NCBI GenBank assembly: GCA_963789885.1
Contig: CAWBNB010000033.1
Coordinates: forward strand, 358,990 to 422,989
Source: DATEDA01 sp963789885
GTDB lineage: Bacteria > Pseudomonadota > Gammaproteobacteria > Burkholderiales > SG8-39
Direction: 5' to 3'
DNA length: 64,000 nucleotides
Numbering within the stretch: the stretch's first letter is position 1; each line of letters starts with the position of its first letter. The notes under the pieces were generated by a model. The model saw only the letters and a list, made by a program, of their open reading frames with translations, did not search any database and was not told where the DNA came from. Positions 7,970 through 16,459 of this stretch are shown piece after piece. A program made the position numbers and the translations under genes.

Positions 7970-9274
7970 TCAGTCGAACGACATCCGCGGCAGCCAGAGC
8001 GCGAGATCGGGCCAGAGGTAGAGCAGCAGCACGAGCAGCAGCATCATGAACAGGAAGGGCAGCGTCCCGACGATGACGTCGGTGATGAGCCCCTCCTTGC
8101 GGATGCCCTGCACGACGTAGAGGTTCATCCCGACCGGGGGCGTGATGAGCGCGAGCTCGGCCATCACGACGAGGTAGATCCCGAACCACACCGGGTCGAT
8201 CTTCAGCGCGATGACGAGCGGTACCACGATCGGGATGGTGCCGATCATCATCGCCAGCGCGTCGAGGAAGCAACCGAGGATGAGGTAGAAGATGGTGAGA
8301 ACGATGATGATCTGACCTTGCGAGGTACCGAGCTTCGCCACGAACTCCGACAGCGCCTGGGGCACGCCCATCAGCCCGAGCACGAAGTTGAGGAAGAACG
8401 CGCTGGCCGCGATCAGCATGATCATCGCGGTGACCGAGACCGTCGTCACGAAGCACTCGTTGAGCATCTTCAGCGACAGGGTGCGGTAGGCAGCGCAGAT
8501 CGCGAGCGACATCACGACCCCGAGCGCGGCCGACTCGGTCGGCGTGGCCCAGCCGAGGTAGATGCTGCCCATCACCACCAGGAAGATGACGACCGGCGGG
8601 ATCAGGTCGACGAGCCGCCGCAACCGCACCCCGAGCGGCGCCGGCGCCTCGACCGCGCCCGCAAACGCCGGCTTCCACCAGCAGGCGACGACGATGACCA
8701 GCATGAAGAGCGCGGTGAGCAGCAGGCCGGGGATCACGCCGGCGGCATAGAGGCGGCCGACCGAGGTGTTGGTCATGGCGCCGTAGATGATCATGTTGAT
8801 CGACGGCGGGATGAGGATGCCGAGCGTGGCGCCGGCGGCGATGCTGCCGAGGACGAGGCGGGAGTCGTAGCCGCGCCCCTTGAACGCCGGGATCGCGACG
8901 GTGCCGATCGTGGCCGCGGTCGCGACCGAGGATCCCGAGACGGCGGCGAACATCGCGGAGGCGCCGATGTTGGTGTGGAGCAGGCCCCCGGGGAGCGGGT
9001 TGAGCCAGTCGGAGAGCGAGCGGTACATGCGGTCGGTGAAACCGCCGCGAACGAGCAGCTCGCCGAGCAGGACGAACAGCGGAATCGCGACCAGCACGAA
9101 GTTGTTGGTCGCGCCCCAGTACTGGGTGCCGAACTCGAGCGTTGCCGGCCAGCCGAGGTAGAGCATCGCCCCGAGCATGCTGAGCGCGAACATGACGAAG
9201 GCGACGTGCAGCCCGCTCGCCATGAAGACGAGCAACAGTACGAAGCCGATCCCGGCGATCGTGATGTCGATCAC
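7970..9274 (-). CDS. TRAP transporter large permease (DctM-like)
   Basis: The roughly 434-aa protein is almost wholly hydrophobic, with about 12 membrane segments. Typical DctM stretches include LVAIPLFVLLGELLVRGG, SGSSVATAATIGTVAIPA, IPPSINMIIYGAMTNTSVG and LITPPVGMNLYVVQGI. It couples ion flow to uptake of a ligand delivered by the DctP protein. The start is GTG at 9274 (VIDITIAGIGFVLLL), overlapping the stop of the small permease as GTGA (9271-9274). It is followed by the hydroxyisourate hydrolase gene. Confidence 0.9.
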   Translation of the reverse strand: MIDITIAGIGFVLLLVFMASGLHVAFVMFALSMLGAMLYLGWPATLEFGTQYWGATNNFVLVAIPLFVLLGELLVRGGFTDRMYRSLSDWLNPLPGGLLHTNIGASAMFAAVSGSSVATAATIGTVAIPAFKGRGYDSRLVLGSIAAGATLGILIPPSINMIIYGAMTNTSVGRLYAAGVIPGLLLTALFMLVIVVACWWKPAFAGAVEAPAPLGVRLRRLVDLIPPVVIFLVVMGSIYLGWATPTESAALGVVMSLAICAAYRTLSLKMLNECFVTTVSVTAMIMLIAASAFFLNFVLGLMGVPQALSEFVAKLGTSQGQIIIVLTIFYLILGCFLDALAMMIGTIPIVVPLVIALKIDPVWFGIYLVVMAELALITPPVGMNLYVVQGIRKEGLITDVIVGTLPFLFMMLLLVLLLYLWPDLALWLPRMSFD

Positions 9275-9888
9275 CGCGGGCCTCCGCCGCCGGCGTGCGC
9301 GTCCGACTGCGCCTCGCGCTCCAGGCGCGCGGTGAGCTCGGCCTCGAGCTCGTCCTGCGCGCTCATCGGGCCGTAGAATCGGTTGAGGCGGGCCGATCCC
9401 GTCGCGTACAGGATGACCGCGTGGACCGCGTAAGCGAGCGCGATCGCCGCGAAGAGGCAGATCCCGGCCAGCCACAGGCCCTGCGGCTGCCACAGCGGCG
9501 TCTGGAGCGGGTTGGTCGCCACGCTCTGGAACTCGATCGACTCGAGGAGCACTTCGCTGCCGCGCCACGCGGCGAAGGCTGCGAAGAGCGCCATCGTCAC
9601 CATCGCCAGGACGTTGAGAAAGCGCTGCAGGCCCAGCGGCATCCGCACCAGAAACACGTCGACGCGGGTGTGGCCGCGCATCGCCATCGTGTACGACGCG
9701 CCGACGGTCGCGGTGATCGCGAGGGTGTAGCCGCCGATGTCGTCGATGCCGTTCAGGGAGAAGCCGAAGAGCTTGCGGCCGAGAATCTCGACCGTGATCG
9801 CGACCGAGAGCGCGAGCACACCCCAGCCGCAGAGAATGGCGGCCCAGCGCGCGAGCGGCTCGACGATCCTGCTGATCGGGTTGTCCAC
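9271..9888 (-). CDS. TRAP transporter small permease (DctQ-like)
   Basis: This 205-aa protein has four predicted membrane helices (for example WAAILCGWGVLALSVAITVE and FLNVLAMVTMALFAAFAAW) and the DctQ hallmark GHTRVDVF between helices 2 and 3. It forms the membrane complex with DctM. The C-terminal tail of about 35 residues is charged (DELEAELTARLEREAQ) and cytoplasmic. The gene sits 27 bases after the DctP gene and overlaps the DctM gene by 4 bases. Confidence 0.88.
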   Translation of the reverse strand: MDNPISRIVEPLARWAAILCGWGVLALSVAITVEILGRKLFGFSLNGIDDIGGYTLAITATVGASYTMAMRGHTRVDVFLVRMPLGLQRFLNVLAMVTMALFAAFAAWRGSEVLLESIEFQSVATNPLQTPLWQPQGLWLAGICLFAAIALAYAVHAVILYATGSARLNRFYGPMSAQDELEAELTARLEREAQSDAHAGGGGPR

Positions 9889-9915
9889 GTATTGCCCCCT
9901 GGCCCGCGCGGAGCC

Positions 9916-10965
9916 TCAGTCGATCTTGTAGCCGCGCGTCTTCCCGACCGTCCCGTTCCAGACCTCGGTGCACTTGGGATCGACCTTGTTGCAGGTCTGC
10001 TTCCACAGCGGCAGCACCGCCGCGGTCACCGCGGTCTTGATCTTGTTCGAGTCTTCCGGCGAGACGTCGACGAGCTGCATCTTGAACTTCACGCCCTCCT
10101 TGCAGGGCTCCTTGCCGACGTTACAGTTGACCGCATCGTCGTTGACGCGCTCAGCGAGGTCCCACATCTGGTCCTCCATCTTCTTGAACGCGGCGGCGAG
10201 TCTCTGCTGCTGCTCGGGCGAGAACTTCTTCCAGTAGTTCAGGTTCATGAAGTGGCCCTGGACCGAGCCCGACACCGAAAGCGGCATGAAGTGCGTGGTG
10301 ACCTCCGGCCACTTGCCGGTGTTGCCCGACGTGGGCGAGGTCACGCCGCAGTCGGCCACGCCGCGCTGCAGGGAGGTGTAGACCTCGGAGAACTGCAGCG
10401 TGATCGGCGTGCCGCCGAGATACTGGATCAGCGCGGCCATCGACGGCGTGAAGCTCCGCACCTTCAGGCCCTTGATGTCGTTGACCGACTTGATCGGCTT
10501 GTTGCAGTAGAACACCTGCGGGCCGAACGGCCACAGCGTCAGCACCTTGGCGTTGAAGCGCTGCTGGAGCCGCTGGTCGAAGACCCCGCGGTAGGCGTCG
10601 ACCGCCTTGCGCAGGTCCTTCATGTTGGTCGACACGCCGATCAGGTCGATGCCCTCGAAGAACGGGTCGTCGCGCGAGGCCATGCCGATCTGCACGCTCA
10701 TGACGTCGAACGTGCCCGAGCGCAGGAGGCGCAGCGCGTCGGCCGCCTGGACGTTCACCACGTCCATCGGGTTGTAGTTCACGTTGAGCGGGATGTCGGT
10801 CAGCTTCGGCAGCGCGATGAAGAACGGCTTCTCGATCGCGTCCACGTGCTTCGTGTTCGACGAGAAGTTGCCGGCGACGCGCATCGAGGTCGGCGCCTGG
10901 GCATGGGCGAGGCCGAGCGGCGCAGCGAGCGCGAGCGCGGCGGTGGCGGCGAGGAGTCGTTTCAT
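9916..10965 (-). CDS. TRAP transporter solute-binding protein (DctP-like)
   Basis: The 349-aa binding protein has a Sec signal (MKRLLAATAALALAAPLGLA, cleavage near AHAQA). The DctP family core is seen in IKGLKVRSFTPSMAALIQYL, where the Arg normally grips a ligand carboxylate, followed by GGTPITLQFSEVYTSLQRG. Three Cys pairs (YCNKP, ADCGV, VNCNVGKEPC) suggest disulfides in the periplasm. The next gene downstream encodes its DctQ partner. The ligand is unknown; the neighbouring amidohydrolase suggests a carboxylated heterocycle or ureide. Confidence 0.88.
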   Translation of the reverse strand: MKRLLAATAALALAAPLGLAHAQAPTSMRVAGNFSSNTKHVDAIEKPFFIALPKLTDIPLNVNYNPMDVVNVQAADALRLLRSGTFDVMSVQIGMASRDDPFFEGIDLIGVSTNMKDLRKAVDAYRGVFDQRLQQRFNAKVLTLWPFGPQVFYCNKPIKSVNDIKGLKVRSFTPSMAALIQYLGGTPITLQFSEVYTSLQRGVADCGVTSPTSGNTGKWPEVTTHFMPLSVSGSVQGHFMNLNYWKKFSPEQQQRLAAAFKKMEDQMWDLAERVNDDAVNCNVGKEPCKEGVKFKMQLVDVSPEDSNKIKTAVTAAVLPLWKQTCNKVDPKCTEVWNGTVGKTRGYKID

Positions 10966-11005
10966 CGGATCTCTCCTTGTGCGGGGACTGGATAGGCGGG
11001 AATCG

Positions 11006-12514
11006 TCAGTGGAGCCGGCGTTGCAGGCCGACGTCGCGGTCGGCGGCCTTGAGATACATCTCGCGGTAGTAGGGGGCGAGCCGGTCCGCTTCGCGGCTCG
11101 CGCGGGCGAGCGTCTCGCGGTAGCCGTTCATGAGCGCGCGCGCCTCGGCGCGCAGCGCCTTCTCGTCGACGGTGGTGACGCGCCCGTCCTCGTAGACCAC
11201 GCGCCCGTCGACGAGCGTGAACCGGACCGAGCTGCCGTCCTCGCAGTAGACGAGCTGGCGCCGCAGGTCGTTGAGCGGCGTGAACGCGGGCGTGTCGAGG
11301 TCGAGCAGGATCAGGTCGGCCGCGTAGCCTGGCGCGAGCCGGCCAGCGCGATCCGCGCGGCGCATCGCCCGGGCGCCGCCGCGGGTGAGCGCGGCGAGCA
11401 GCTCGGGCGCGGTCGGCCAGACACGGTATTCCGCGGAGGTCAGCGTCTGGAGCAGGGCACCGGTCTTGGCGACGTACCACATGTTCGCGGTGTCATCGGT
11501 GTTCATCTCGTCGCTGCCGAGCGCGATGGGGACGCCGGCCGCGCGCAGGGCGTTCCACGGCATCACGCCGCTGCCGAGGCGCAGGTTGCAGACCGGGTTG
11601 TGGGCCACGGTGCAGCCGCTCGCGGCGAGCAGCTCGATGTCCGCCGCGTCGAGCCAGATCGCGTGGATCACCATCATCCGCTCGTCGAGGAGACCGAGGT
11701 CGTGGACGTAGCGCACCAGCGACTTGCCGTACTTCGTGTCGCCGAGGACGCGCTGGAGCTTCGTTTCGAGGACGTGGAGGTTGAACGGCAGGTCGTGGCG
11801 CTTCGAGAGCTCGGAGAGCGCGGCGAAATAGTCGCGCGTGACCCGCTGCGGCGCCGAGCACGACACCGCGGCGGCGAGACGGCCGCCCGCCGCGCCGTGC
11901 CAGCGGTCGATCAGATGGCCGTAGAGGTCGAGCAGCTCGGCGGCGGACTGCCGCGGCGCGCGCTCCATGGCACGCCGTTCCGCGTCGGGCAGCAGCTCGG
12001 CGAGAAACGGATACTTCTCGTACTCCACGACGTTCGGCTGGTCGATCGCGACCGTGGCGCGGATGCCGGCGTCCTCGTACGCCCGCATGATCGCGTCGAT
12101 CGACTCGCGCGTCGCGATCGGGACGTGGTAGGCGTCGTCGTGGACCGCGGTGATCCCCCGCCGGAGCATCTCGAGCGCGCCGAGCATCGTGCGGACGTAT
12201 GCGAGCCGCTCAGCGTCGCCCTCCGCCGCGAGCGGCGGCACCTCGTAGAGCATGAAGAGCTCCAGCGGCAGGCCGGGGAGGGCGCCTTTCATCAGGTTGC
12301 CGGGCGAGTGGAAATGGGCGTTGACGAGGCCGGGCATCGCGAGCAGCCCTTCGGCTTCGATCACGCGGTCGAAGGGTCGCGGCCAGCCGCGCCCGGCGTC
12401 CGGGCCGACCGCGGCGATCGCGCCGGACTCGACCACGACATCGGCGCGCGGCCACTCCCGGTCGGCCTCGTCGAGCGCGAGGACGTGCGCGCTGCGGATG
12501 AGGAGCGAGGTCAT
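11006..12514 (-). CDS. Amidohydrolase family protein (chlorohydrolase-like), second copy
   Basis: The 502-aa enzyme is a paralogue of 269-1774 and belongs to the AtzA/TrzN/SsnA-like deaminases and hydrolases. Motifs are NAHFHSPG (metal-binding HxH, about residue 68), LHVLETK (about 245), HAIWLD (about 280) and LGSDEMNTDDTANM (about 325). The first paralogue has SDG-CASTDT at this last site, so the active-site loops differ and the substrates probably do too. The ATG at 12514 overlaps the TGA of the upstream racemase-fold gene (ATGA), which suggests tight stoichiometric coupling. The DctP gene lies 40 bases downstream. Confidence 0.86.
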   Translation of the reverse strand: MTSLLIRSAHVLALDEADREWPRADVVVESGAIAAVGPDAGRGWPRPFDRVIEAEGLLAMPGLVNAHFHSPGNLMKGALPGLPLELFMLYEVPPLAAEGDAERLAYVRTMLGALEMLRRGITAVHDDAYHVPIATRESIDAIMRAYEDAGIRATVAIDQPNVVEYEKYPFLAELLPDAERRAMERAPRQSAAELLDLYGHLIDRWHGAAGGRLAAAVSCSAPQRVTRDYFAALSELSKRHDLPFNLHVLETKLQRVLGDTKYGKSLVRYVHDLGLLDERMMVIHAIWLDAADIELLAASGCTVAHNPVCNLRLGSGVMPWNALRAAGVPIALGSDEMNTDDTANMWYVAKTGALLQTLTSAEYRVWPTAPELLAALTRGGARAMRRADRAGRLAPGYAADLILLDLDTPAFTPLNDLRRQLVYCEDGSSVRFTLVDGRVVYEDGRVTTVDEKALRAEARALMNGYRETLARASREADRLAPYYREMYLKAADRDVGLQRRLH

Positions 12515-13245
12515 CGGAGCTCGAACAGCCGGCCCCAGCGTCGCCCGCGGCGCGCGTCGACGTCGCACAGGCGGAGCGCCTTCCAGATCGGCAGCAGAGT
12601 GGAGTCGTAGACCGGGATCCCCAGTTCCTCTTCCAGGGCCGGCACGACCGGCGCCGCCGGGAAGTTGGTGCACCAGGTCACGATCGCGTCGGGACCGGAC
12701 CGGGCGACCTCGCGGACCATGCCGGCGATTGCGTCCGCCGGGACCGAAGCGAACGAGAGGTTGTCCTTGAGGTCGCTATGCGCCTCGGCCGCGCAGCGGT
12801 AGCCGGCGCGCTCGAACGACGCGATCGTCTTCTGCTGGTAGGCCGTGCCGTAAGGCGAGACGAGCCCGTAGCGCTTCACGCCGGTCGCCTTGAGCACTTC
12901 GTCCAGCGCGAGGGTGGAGGTCGTGGCGCGGATCCCGGTCTCGGCGGCGATCCGCCCGCACAGGTCGTGGTCGACGCCGAAGTCGATGCTGCCGCCCTTG
13001 CTGCCGTTCCAGACGATCACGTCCGGCCGCGCGTGCGAGAGGAGCCGGGCAGCGCCGAGCATGCCGTCGAGGTCGTAGCCGTCGGGGAACGGGTCGCGGT
13101 CGCCGTGCACCGGCGTGCGCGAGAAATGCGGCGACACCTCGGAGAAGTCCCGCAGCACGGCGAGCGTCACGCGCTCGACGACGGTGTTGCCGGAAGGGGT
13201 GATGGTGCCGATGAAGACGCGGTGCGCCGCGAGCGCATCGGCCAC
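12511..13245 (-). CDS. Asp/Glu racemase-fold protein, maleate isomerase / arylmalonate decarboxylase-like, second copy
   Basis: The protein is about 244 aa from the GTG at 13245 (VADALAAHRVFIGTITPSGN). No ATG is available before the conserved TPSGN start motif. Like its paralogue at 5669-6397 it lacks the first catalytic Cys (VWNGSKGG, Gly/Ser) but keeps the second (WCTNFPAA) and the family Tyr (GLVSPY). The C-terminal phrase RRGRRWGRLFEL is shared with the paralogue (RRWGRLFRE). It lies 32 bases after the DctM gene and overlaps the amidohydrolase by 4 bases. An arylmalonate-decarboxylase-like role is inferred from the Gly/Cys pattern. Confidence 0.8.
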   Translation of the reverse strand: MADALAAHRVFIGTITPSGNTVVERVTLAVLRDFSEVSPHFSRTPVHGDRDPFPDGYDLDGMLGAARLLSHARPDVIVWNGSKGGSIDFGVDHDLCGRIAAETGIRATTSTLALDEVLKATGVKRYGLVSPYGTAYQQKTIASFERAGYRCAAEAHSDLKDNLSFASVPADAIAGMVREVARSGPDAIVTWCTNFPAAPVVPALEEELGIPVYDSTLLPIWKALRLCDVDARRGRRWGRLFELR

Positions 13246-13277
13246 GCCGCCGGGGGAAGGGGGGAGGGGTCCACCGG

Positions 13278-14558
13278 TCAGTAGCCGAGGAGCTTCGGCA
13301 CCGTCAGCACGAGCGGCGGGAAGAGCATGCACGCGAAGAGCAGCCCGTACATGATCGCGATGAAGGGCAGGACGTGCCTGCTCAGCTCGCCGAGCTTGAG
13401 CCCGGTGATGCCGCACAGGACGAACAGCACCACGCCGACCGGCGGCGTCAGCATGCCGATCACCAGGTTGAACACGAACAGGAACCCGAACAGCAGCGGA
13501 TCGATGCCGTACTTCAGCGCGATCGGATGCAGGAGCGGGACGAGCATGATGTAAGCGGCGTTCGACTCGAGGAACATGCCGACGACGAAGAGCACGATCG
13601 CGACGATCAGCATGAAGACGATCGGGCTCGAGGTCATCGAGCGGATCAGCTCGGTGAGCTTCTGCGGCAGGAGATCGAGCGTGAGCATGTAGGTCACGAC
13701 CGACGCGAACGCGATCATCGCGCCCACCACCGCCGAGGTGATGGCGGTGCGGACCATCGCTTCCGGCAGGTCCTTCAGCCTGAGCTTCCGCGTCACGAAG
13801 AAGCCGACGCCCAGGGCGTAGACGACCGCGATCGCGGAGCCTTCCGTGGCGGTGAACGCGCCGCCGACGATGCCGCCGATCACGACCACCGGCATCAGGA
13901 AGATGATGATCGAGCGCTTGAGCTCGTGGAAGATCCGGACGATCGAGAACGAGTCCCCCGTCAGCGGATACTTGCGCCGGACGGCGATGATCGAGCACGC
14001 CGCCATCATCGCGGAGACGAGGATCAGCCCCGGGATCACCCCGGCCATGAACATCCCGCCGACCGACACCGTCGGCCCGGCCATGAAGGCGTAGACGATC
14101 ATCGCACCGGACGGCGGGATGATCGGACCGAGATTCGCCGCGGCGGCCACCACTGCCGAGGAGAAGCCGACGCCGTAGACCTTGCGCAGCGACGGGATGA
14201 GGGTGCTCCCGAGCGCGCTCGCGTCGGCCACCGCTGCCCCGGACACGGTGGAAAGCCCCAGGCCCGCCAGCATCGTCACGTGCGCGAGGCCGCCGCGCAC
14301 CCGTCCGACGACCGCGTTCGCGAGGTCGATGATGCGGTCCATCATCCCCGCCTTCAGCATCAGCTCGCCGGCGAGGATGAAGAACGGGATCGACATCAAC
14401 GGGAACGCGTTGACCGCGTTCATCATGCGCGTGGGCAGGAGGTTGAAGTCGACGTCGCTCGCGATGAGGCCCGCGACCGCGCTCGTGCCGAGCGCGAAGG
14501 CGAGCGGCATGCCGAGCACCGCGACGCCGAGAAAGACGAGGATGACGAGGAGGCTCAT
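13278..14558 (-). CDS. TRAP transporter large permease (DctM-like), second system
   Basis: The 426-aa multi-helix protein runs from the ATG at 14558 (MSLLVILVFLGVAVLGMPLA). Family stretches are FPLMSIPFFILAGELMLKAG, VSGAAVADASALGSTLIPSL, GPIIPPSGAMIVYAFMAG and GMLTPPVGVVLFVLCGI. It pairs with the small permease 19 bases upstream and the binding protein at 15173-16177. Together they make the first-transcribed transporter of the minus-strand run. Confidence 0.9.
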   Translation of the reverse strand: MSLLVILVFLGVAVLGMPLAFALGTSAVAGLIASDVDFNLLPTRMMNAVNAFPLMSIPFFILAGELMLKAGMMDRIIDLANAVVGRVRGGLAHVTMLAGLGLSTVSGAAVADASALGSTLIPSLRKVYGVGFSSAVVAAAANLGPIIPPSGAMIVYAFMAGPTVSVGGMFMAGVIPGLILVSAMMAACSIIAVRRKYPLTGDSFSIVRIFHELKRSIIIFLMPVVVIGGIVGGAFTATEGSAIAVVYALGVGFFVTRKLRLKDLPEAMVRTAITSAVVGAMIAFASVVTYMLTLDLLPQKLTELIRSMTSSPIVFMLIVAIVLFVVGMFLESNAAYIMLVPLLHPIALKYGIDPLLFGFLFVFNLVIGMLTPPVGVVLFVLCGITGLKLGELSRHVLPFIAIMYGLLFACMLFPPLVLTVPKLLGY

Positions 14559-14577
14559 CCGGGCGTGACGCCGCGTC

Positions 14578-15123
14578 TCACTCGCGATCGAGGCCGATGT
14601 CGCGGTCGGCGACGGGCCGCCCGGCGATGACGATCCACAGCAGGTGGAGCGCGGAGTGGCCGCAGCCGATGGCGAGCGCGAGGATGAAGAACGCGGCGCT
14701 CGCATCCACCGACGCCATCTGCTCGTCCCACTGGTCCCAGGTGATCACCGCCGCCTCGTAGCAGACGAGGCCCATCAGGGCCGCCCCGAGCAGCGCGATC
14801 AGCCGGGCGAGGACGTCCTGCACCGGTGCCGGCAACCGCGCGGTGAGCATCTCGATACCGATGTGCGCCCCCAGCCTGACGCCGAGCGGGATGGCGAGAA
14901 AGATCGACCAGACGAACATCAGGCGCGAGACCTCGTCCGCCCAGCCGATCGAGCTGTTCAGCGCGTAGCGCATGAACACCTGCGCCGAGACGACCGCCAC
15001 CATCACCGCGACCAGTCCGACGATCATCCACGCCGCGGCGACGTCGAGCGCAGCAAGCCCTTGGATGCAGGGCCGGCGCCAGCCGGTTTCCGCGACCGGC
15101 TTGAGCGCGAACTCGATCGACAT
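14578..15123 (-). CDS. TRAP transporter small permease (DctQ-like), second system
   Basis: The 181-aa protein has four predicted helices, among them AWMIVGLVAVMVAVVSAQVF and LFVWSIFLAIPLGVRLGAHI. The DctQ motif appears as RLGAHIGIEML. The N-terminal about 25 residues are cytoplasmic and polar. The gene lies between DctP (49 bases away) and DctM (19 bases away), as usual for DctPQM operons. Confidence 0.88.
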   Translation of the reverse strand: MSIEFALKPVAETGWRRPCIQGLAALDVAAAWMIVGLVAVMVAVVSAQVFMRYALNSSIGWADEVSRLMFVWSIFLAIPLGVRLGAHIGIEMLTARLPAPVQDVLARLIALLGAALMGLVCYEAAVITWDQWDEQMASVDASAAFFILALAIGCGHSALHLLWIVIAGRPVADRDIGLDRE

Positions 15124-15172
15124 CGCCTGGTTCCCCCCGGTGCGGGCGCGCGTGCGGCGCGCCTCGGTCCCG

Positions 15173-16177
15173 TCAGCCGCCGCCGGCCTTCTTGACCTCG
15201 GCGAGCACCTGGTCGACGAGCGGCGCGCCGACCCGCTTCTTGATGTCGTCGACCACGCCCGCGGTCGCCTTGCGCATCGCCTCGCGCTCCGACGGCGGCA
15301 GCTCCGTGTACGTCATGCCGCGCTTCTGCAGCTCGGCGAGCGCGTCGGCGTCGTTCTTCGCCGCGGCCGCGCGCTGCGACGCGATCGCGTTCTTCATCGC
15401 GGTGCGGATCGCCTTCTGCACGTCCGGCGGCAGCGAGTCGAACTTCTTCTTGTTCGCGACGACCGAGATGAAGTCGAAGAAATGGGCGGTGTTCGAGAGC
15501 TGCTTCTGCACCTCGAAGAAGCGGCTCGCGAGGATCAGGTTGTAGGGGTTCTCCTCGCCGTCGATCACCTTCTGCTCGAGTGCGGAATACACCTCGCGGA
15601 TGTCCATCGCGACCGGGTTCGCGCCGAGCGCGCGGAAGGTGGCGAGATGGGTCTCGTTCGGCTGCAGCCGGATCTTCAGCCCCTTCAGGTCGGCCATCGT
15701 CTTGATCGGGCGCTGGCTGTTCGTCACCTGCCTGGGGCCGAGCTCCATGAAGCCGAGCGACACGAAGCCCTTCTCGTTCATGCGCTTCTCGATGAGGTCC
15801 CCGACCGGGCCGTCCATGACCTTGTAGGCCACCTCCCGGCTGGGGAAGAGGAAGGGGAGACTGACCGCTTCCAGCTCGGGGACGGTACGCGACAGGAACG
15901 CCATGCCGACCCAGGTCATGGCGATCGTGCCGGCGCGGGTCTGGGTGACGTTCTCCTGCGCCCCGCCGAGCTGCATGTTGTCGAACACTTCGATGATCAC
16001 CTTGCCGCCGGTGGCCTGCTCGACCTCCTTCTTGAACTGCTGGATCGCGACGCTCGAGGAGTGCTCCGGCACGAAGTTGCCGGCGATGCGCAGCTTCTCC
16101 TGCGCCGCCGCGGTCCCGGCGGCGAACGCGAGCACGAGGAGCGGGGCAGCGAGGGCGAGACGGGCGGTGCGGATCAT
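15173..16177 (-). CDS. TRAP transporter solute-binding protein (DctP-like), second system
   Basis: The 334-aa protein starts at the ATG at 16177, preceded by AAGGAGAG at a good distance. It gives MIRTARLALAAPLLVLAFAA with a Sec cleavage near TAAAQE. The mature part shows LRIAGNFVPEHSSSVAIQQF, DLKGLKIRLQPNETHLATF (ligand-carboxylate Arg) and ANPVAMDIREVYSALEQ, all typical of DctP. Longer readings add residues without a signal and were rejected. It is the promoter-proximal gene of the minus-strand catabolic run, behind a leader holding a promoter, an operator-like palindrome and a hairpin. Confidence 0.9.
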   Translation of the reverse strand: MIRTARLALAAPLLVLAFAAGTAAAQEKLRIAGNFVPEHSSSVAIQQFKKEVEQATGGKVIIEVFDNMQLGGAQENVTQTRAGTIAMTWVGMAFLSRTVPELEAVSLPFLFPSREVAYKVMDGPVGDLIEKRMNEKGFVSLGFMELGPRQVTNSQRPIKTMADLKGLKIRLQPNETHLATFRALGANPVAMDIREVYSALEQKVIDGEENPYNLILASRFFEVQKQLSNTAHFFDFISVVANKKKFDSLPPDVQKAIRTAMKNAIASQRAAAAKNDADALAELQKRGMTYTELPPSEREAMRKATAGVVDDIKKRVGAPLVDQVLAEVKKAGGG

Positions 16178-16253
16178 GCGAACTCTCCTTTTCGTCGATG
16201 CCGGGCGCGACCTGCCCCGTTCAGCAAAGACCAATAAGCGAAGATCATTCAGC

Positions 16254-16278
16254 AAAAAGCATTCCCGACCGGGAATGC
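16254..16278 (-). terminator. Leader hairpin with U-run, possible attenuator
   Basis: On the minus strand the arms GCATTCCC and GGGAATGC (16259-16278) close a short loop and are followed by five T. It lies between the likely transcription start (about 16294) and the DctP start codon at 16177, so it would be in the 5' leader of the catabolic run. It could act as an attenuator. The near-perfect palindrome could instead be a protein-binding site. Confidence 0.5.
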
Positions 16279-16300
16279 AGGCCCGAGATTGTGCCCAGTC

Positions 16301-16329
16301 ATTTGAAAAGATTGTATCCAATTTGTCAA
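16301..16329 (-). promoter_or_regulatory. Promoter of the DctP-led run with operator-like palindrome in its spacer
   Basis: Read on the minus strand there is a perfect -35 TTGACA (16324-16329), a 17-base spacer, and a -10-like TCAAAT (16301-16306). The spacer contains ATTGGATACAAT (16311-16322), a near-palindrome of the ATTGTATACAAT type bound by many FCD-class GntR regulators. The GntR gene begins 130 bases away in the other direction. A second TTGTATCC copy lies at 16445-16452 directly before that gene, which suggests autoregulation. Confidence 0.6.
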
Positions 16330-16459
16330 GCTTGGCGGCGCGGTTCCGCCATGCGAAACGCAGTACGCGCCATGGCGGTGCGGTGTCGTTCGAGGCGCAC
16401 GAATCCGGTGCGCACGAAACATCGTGTACAAAAATGGTGACAGGTTGTATCCTGAACTA

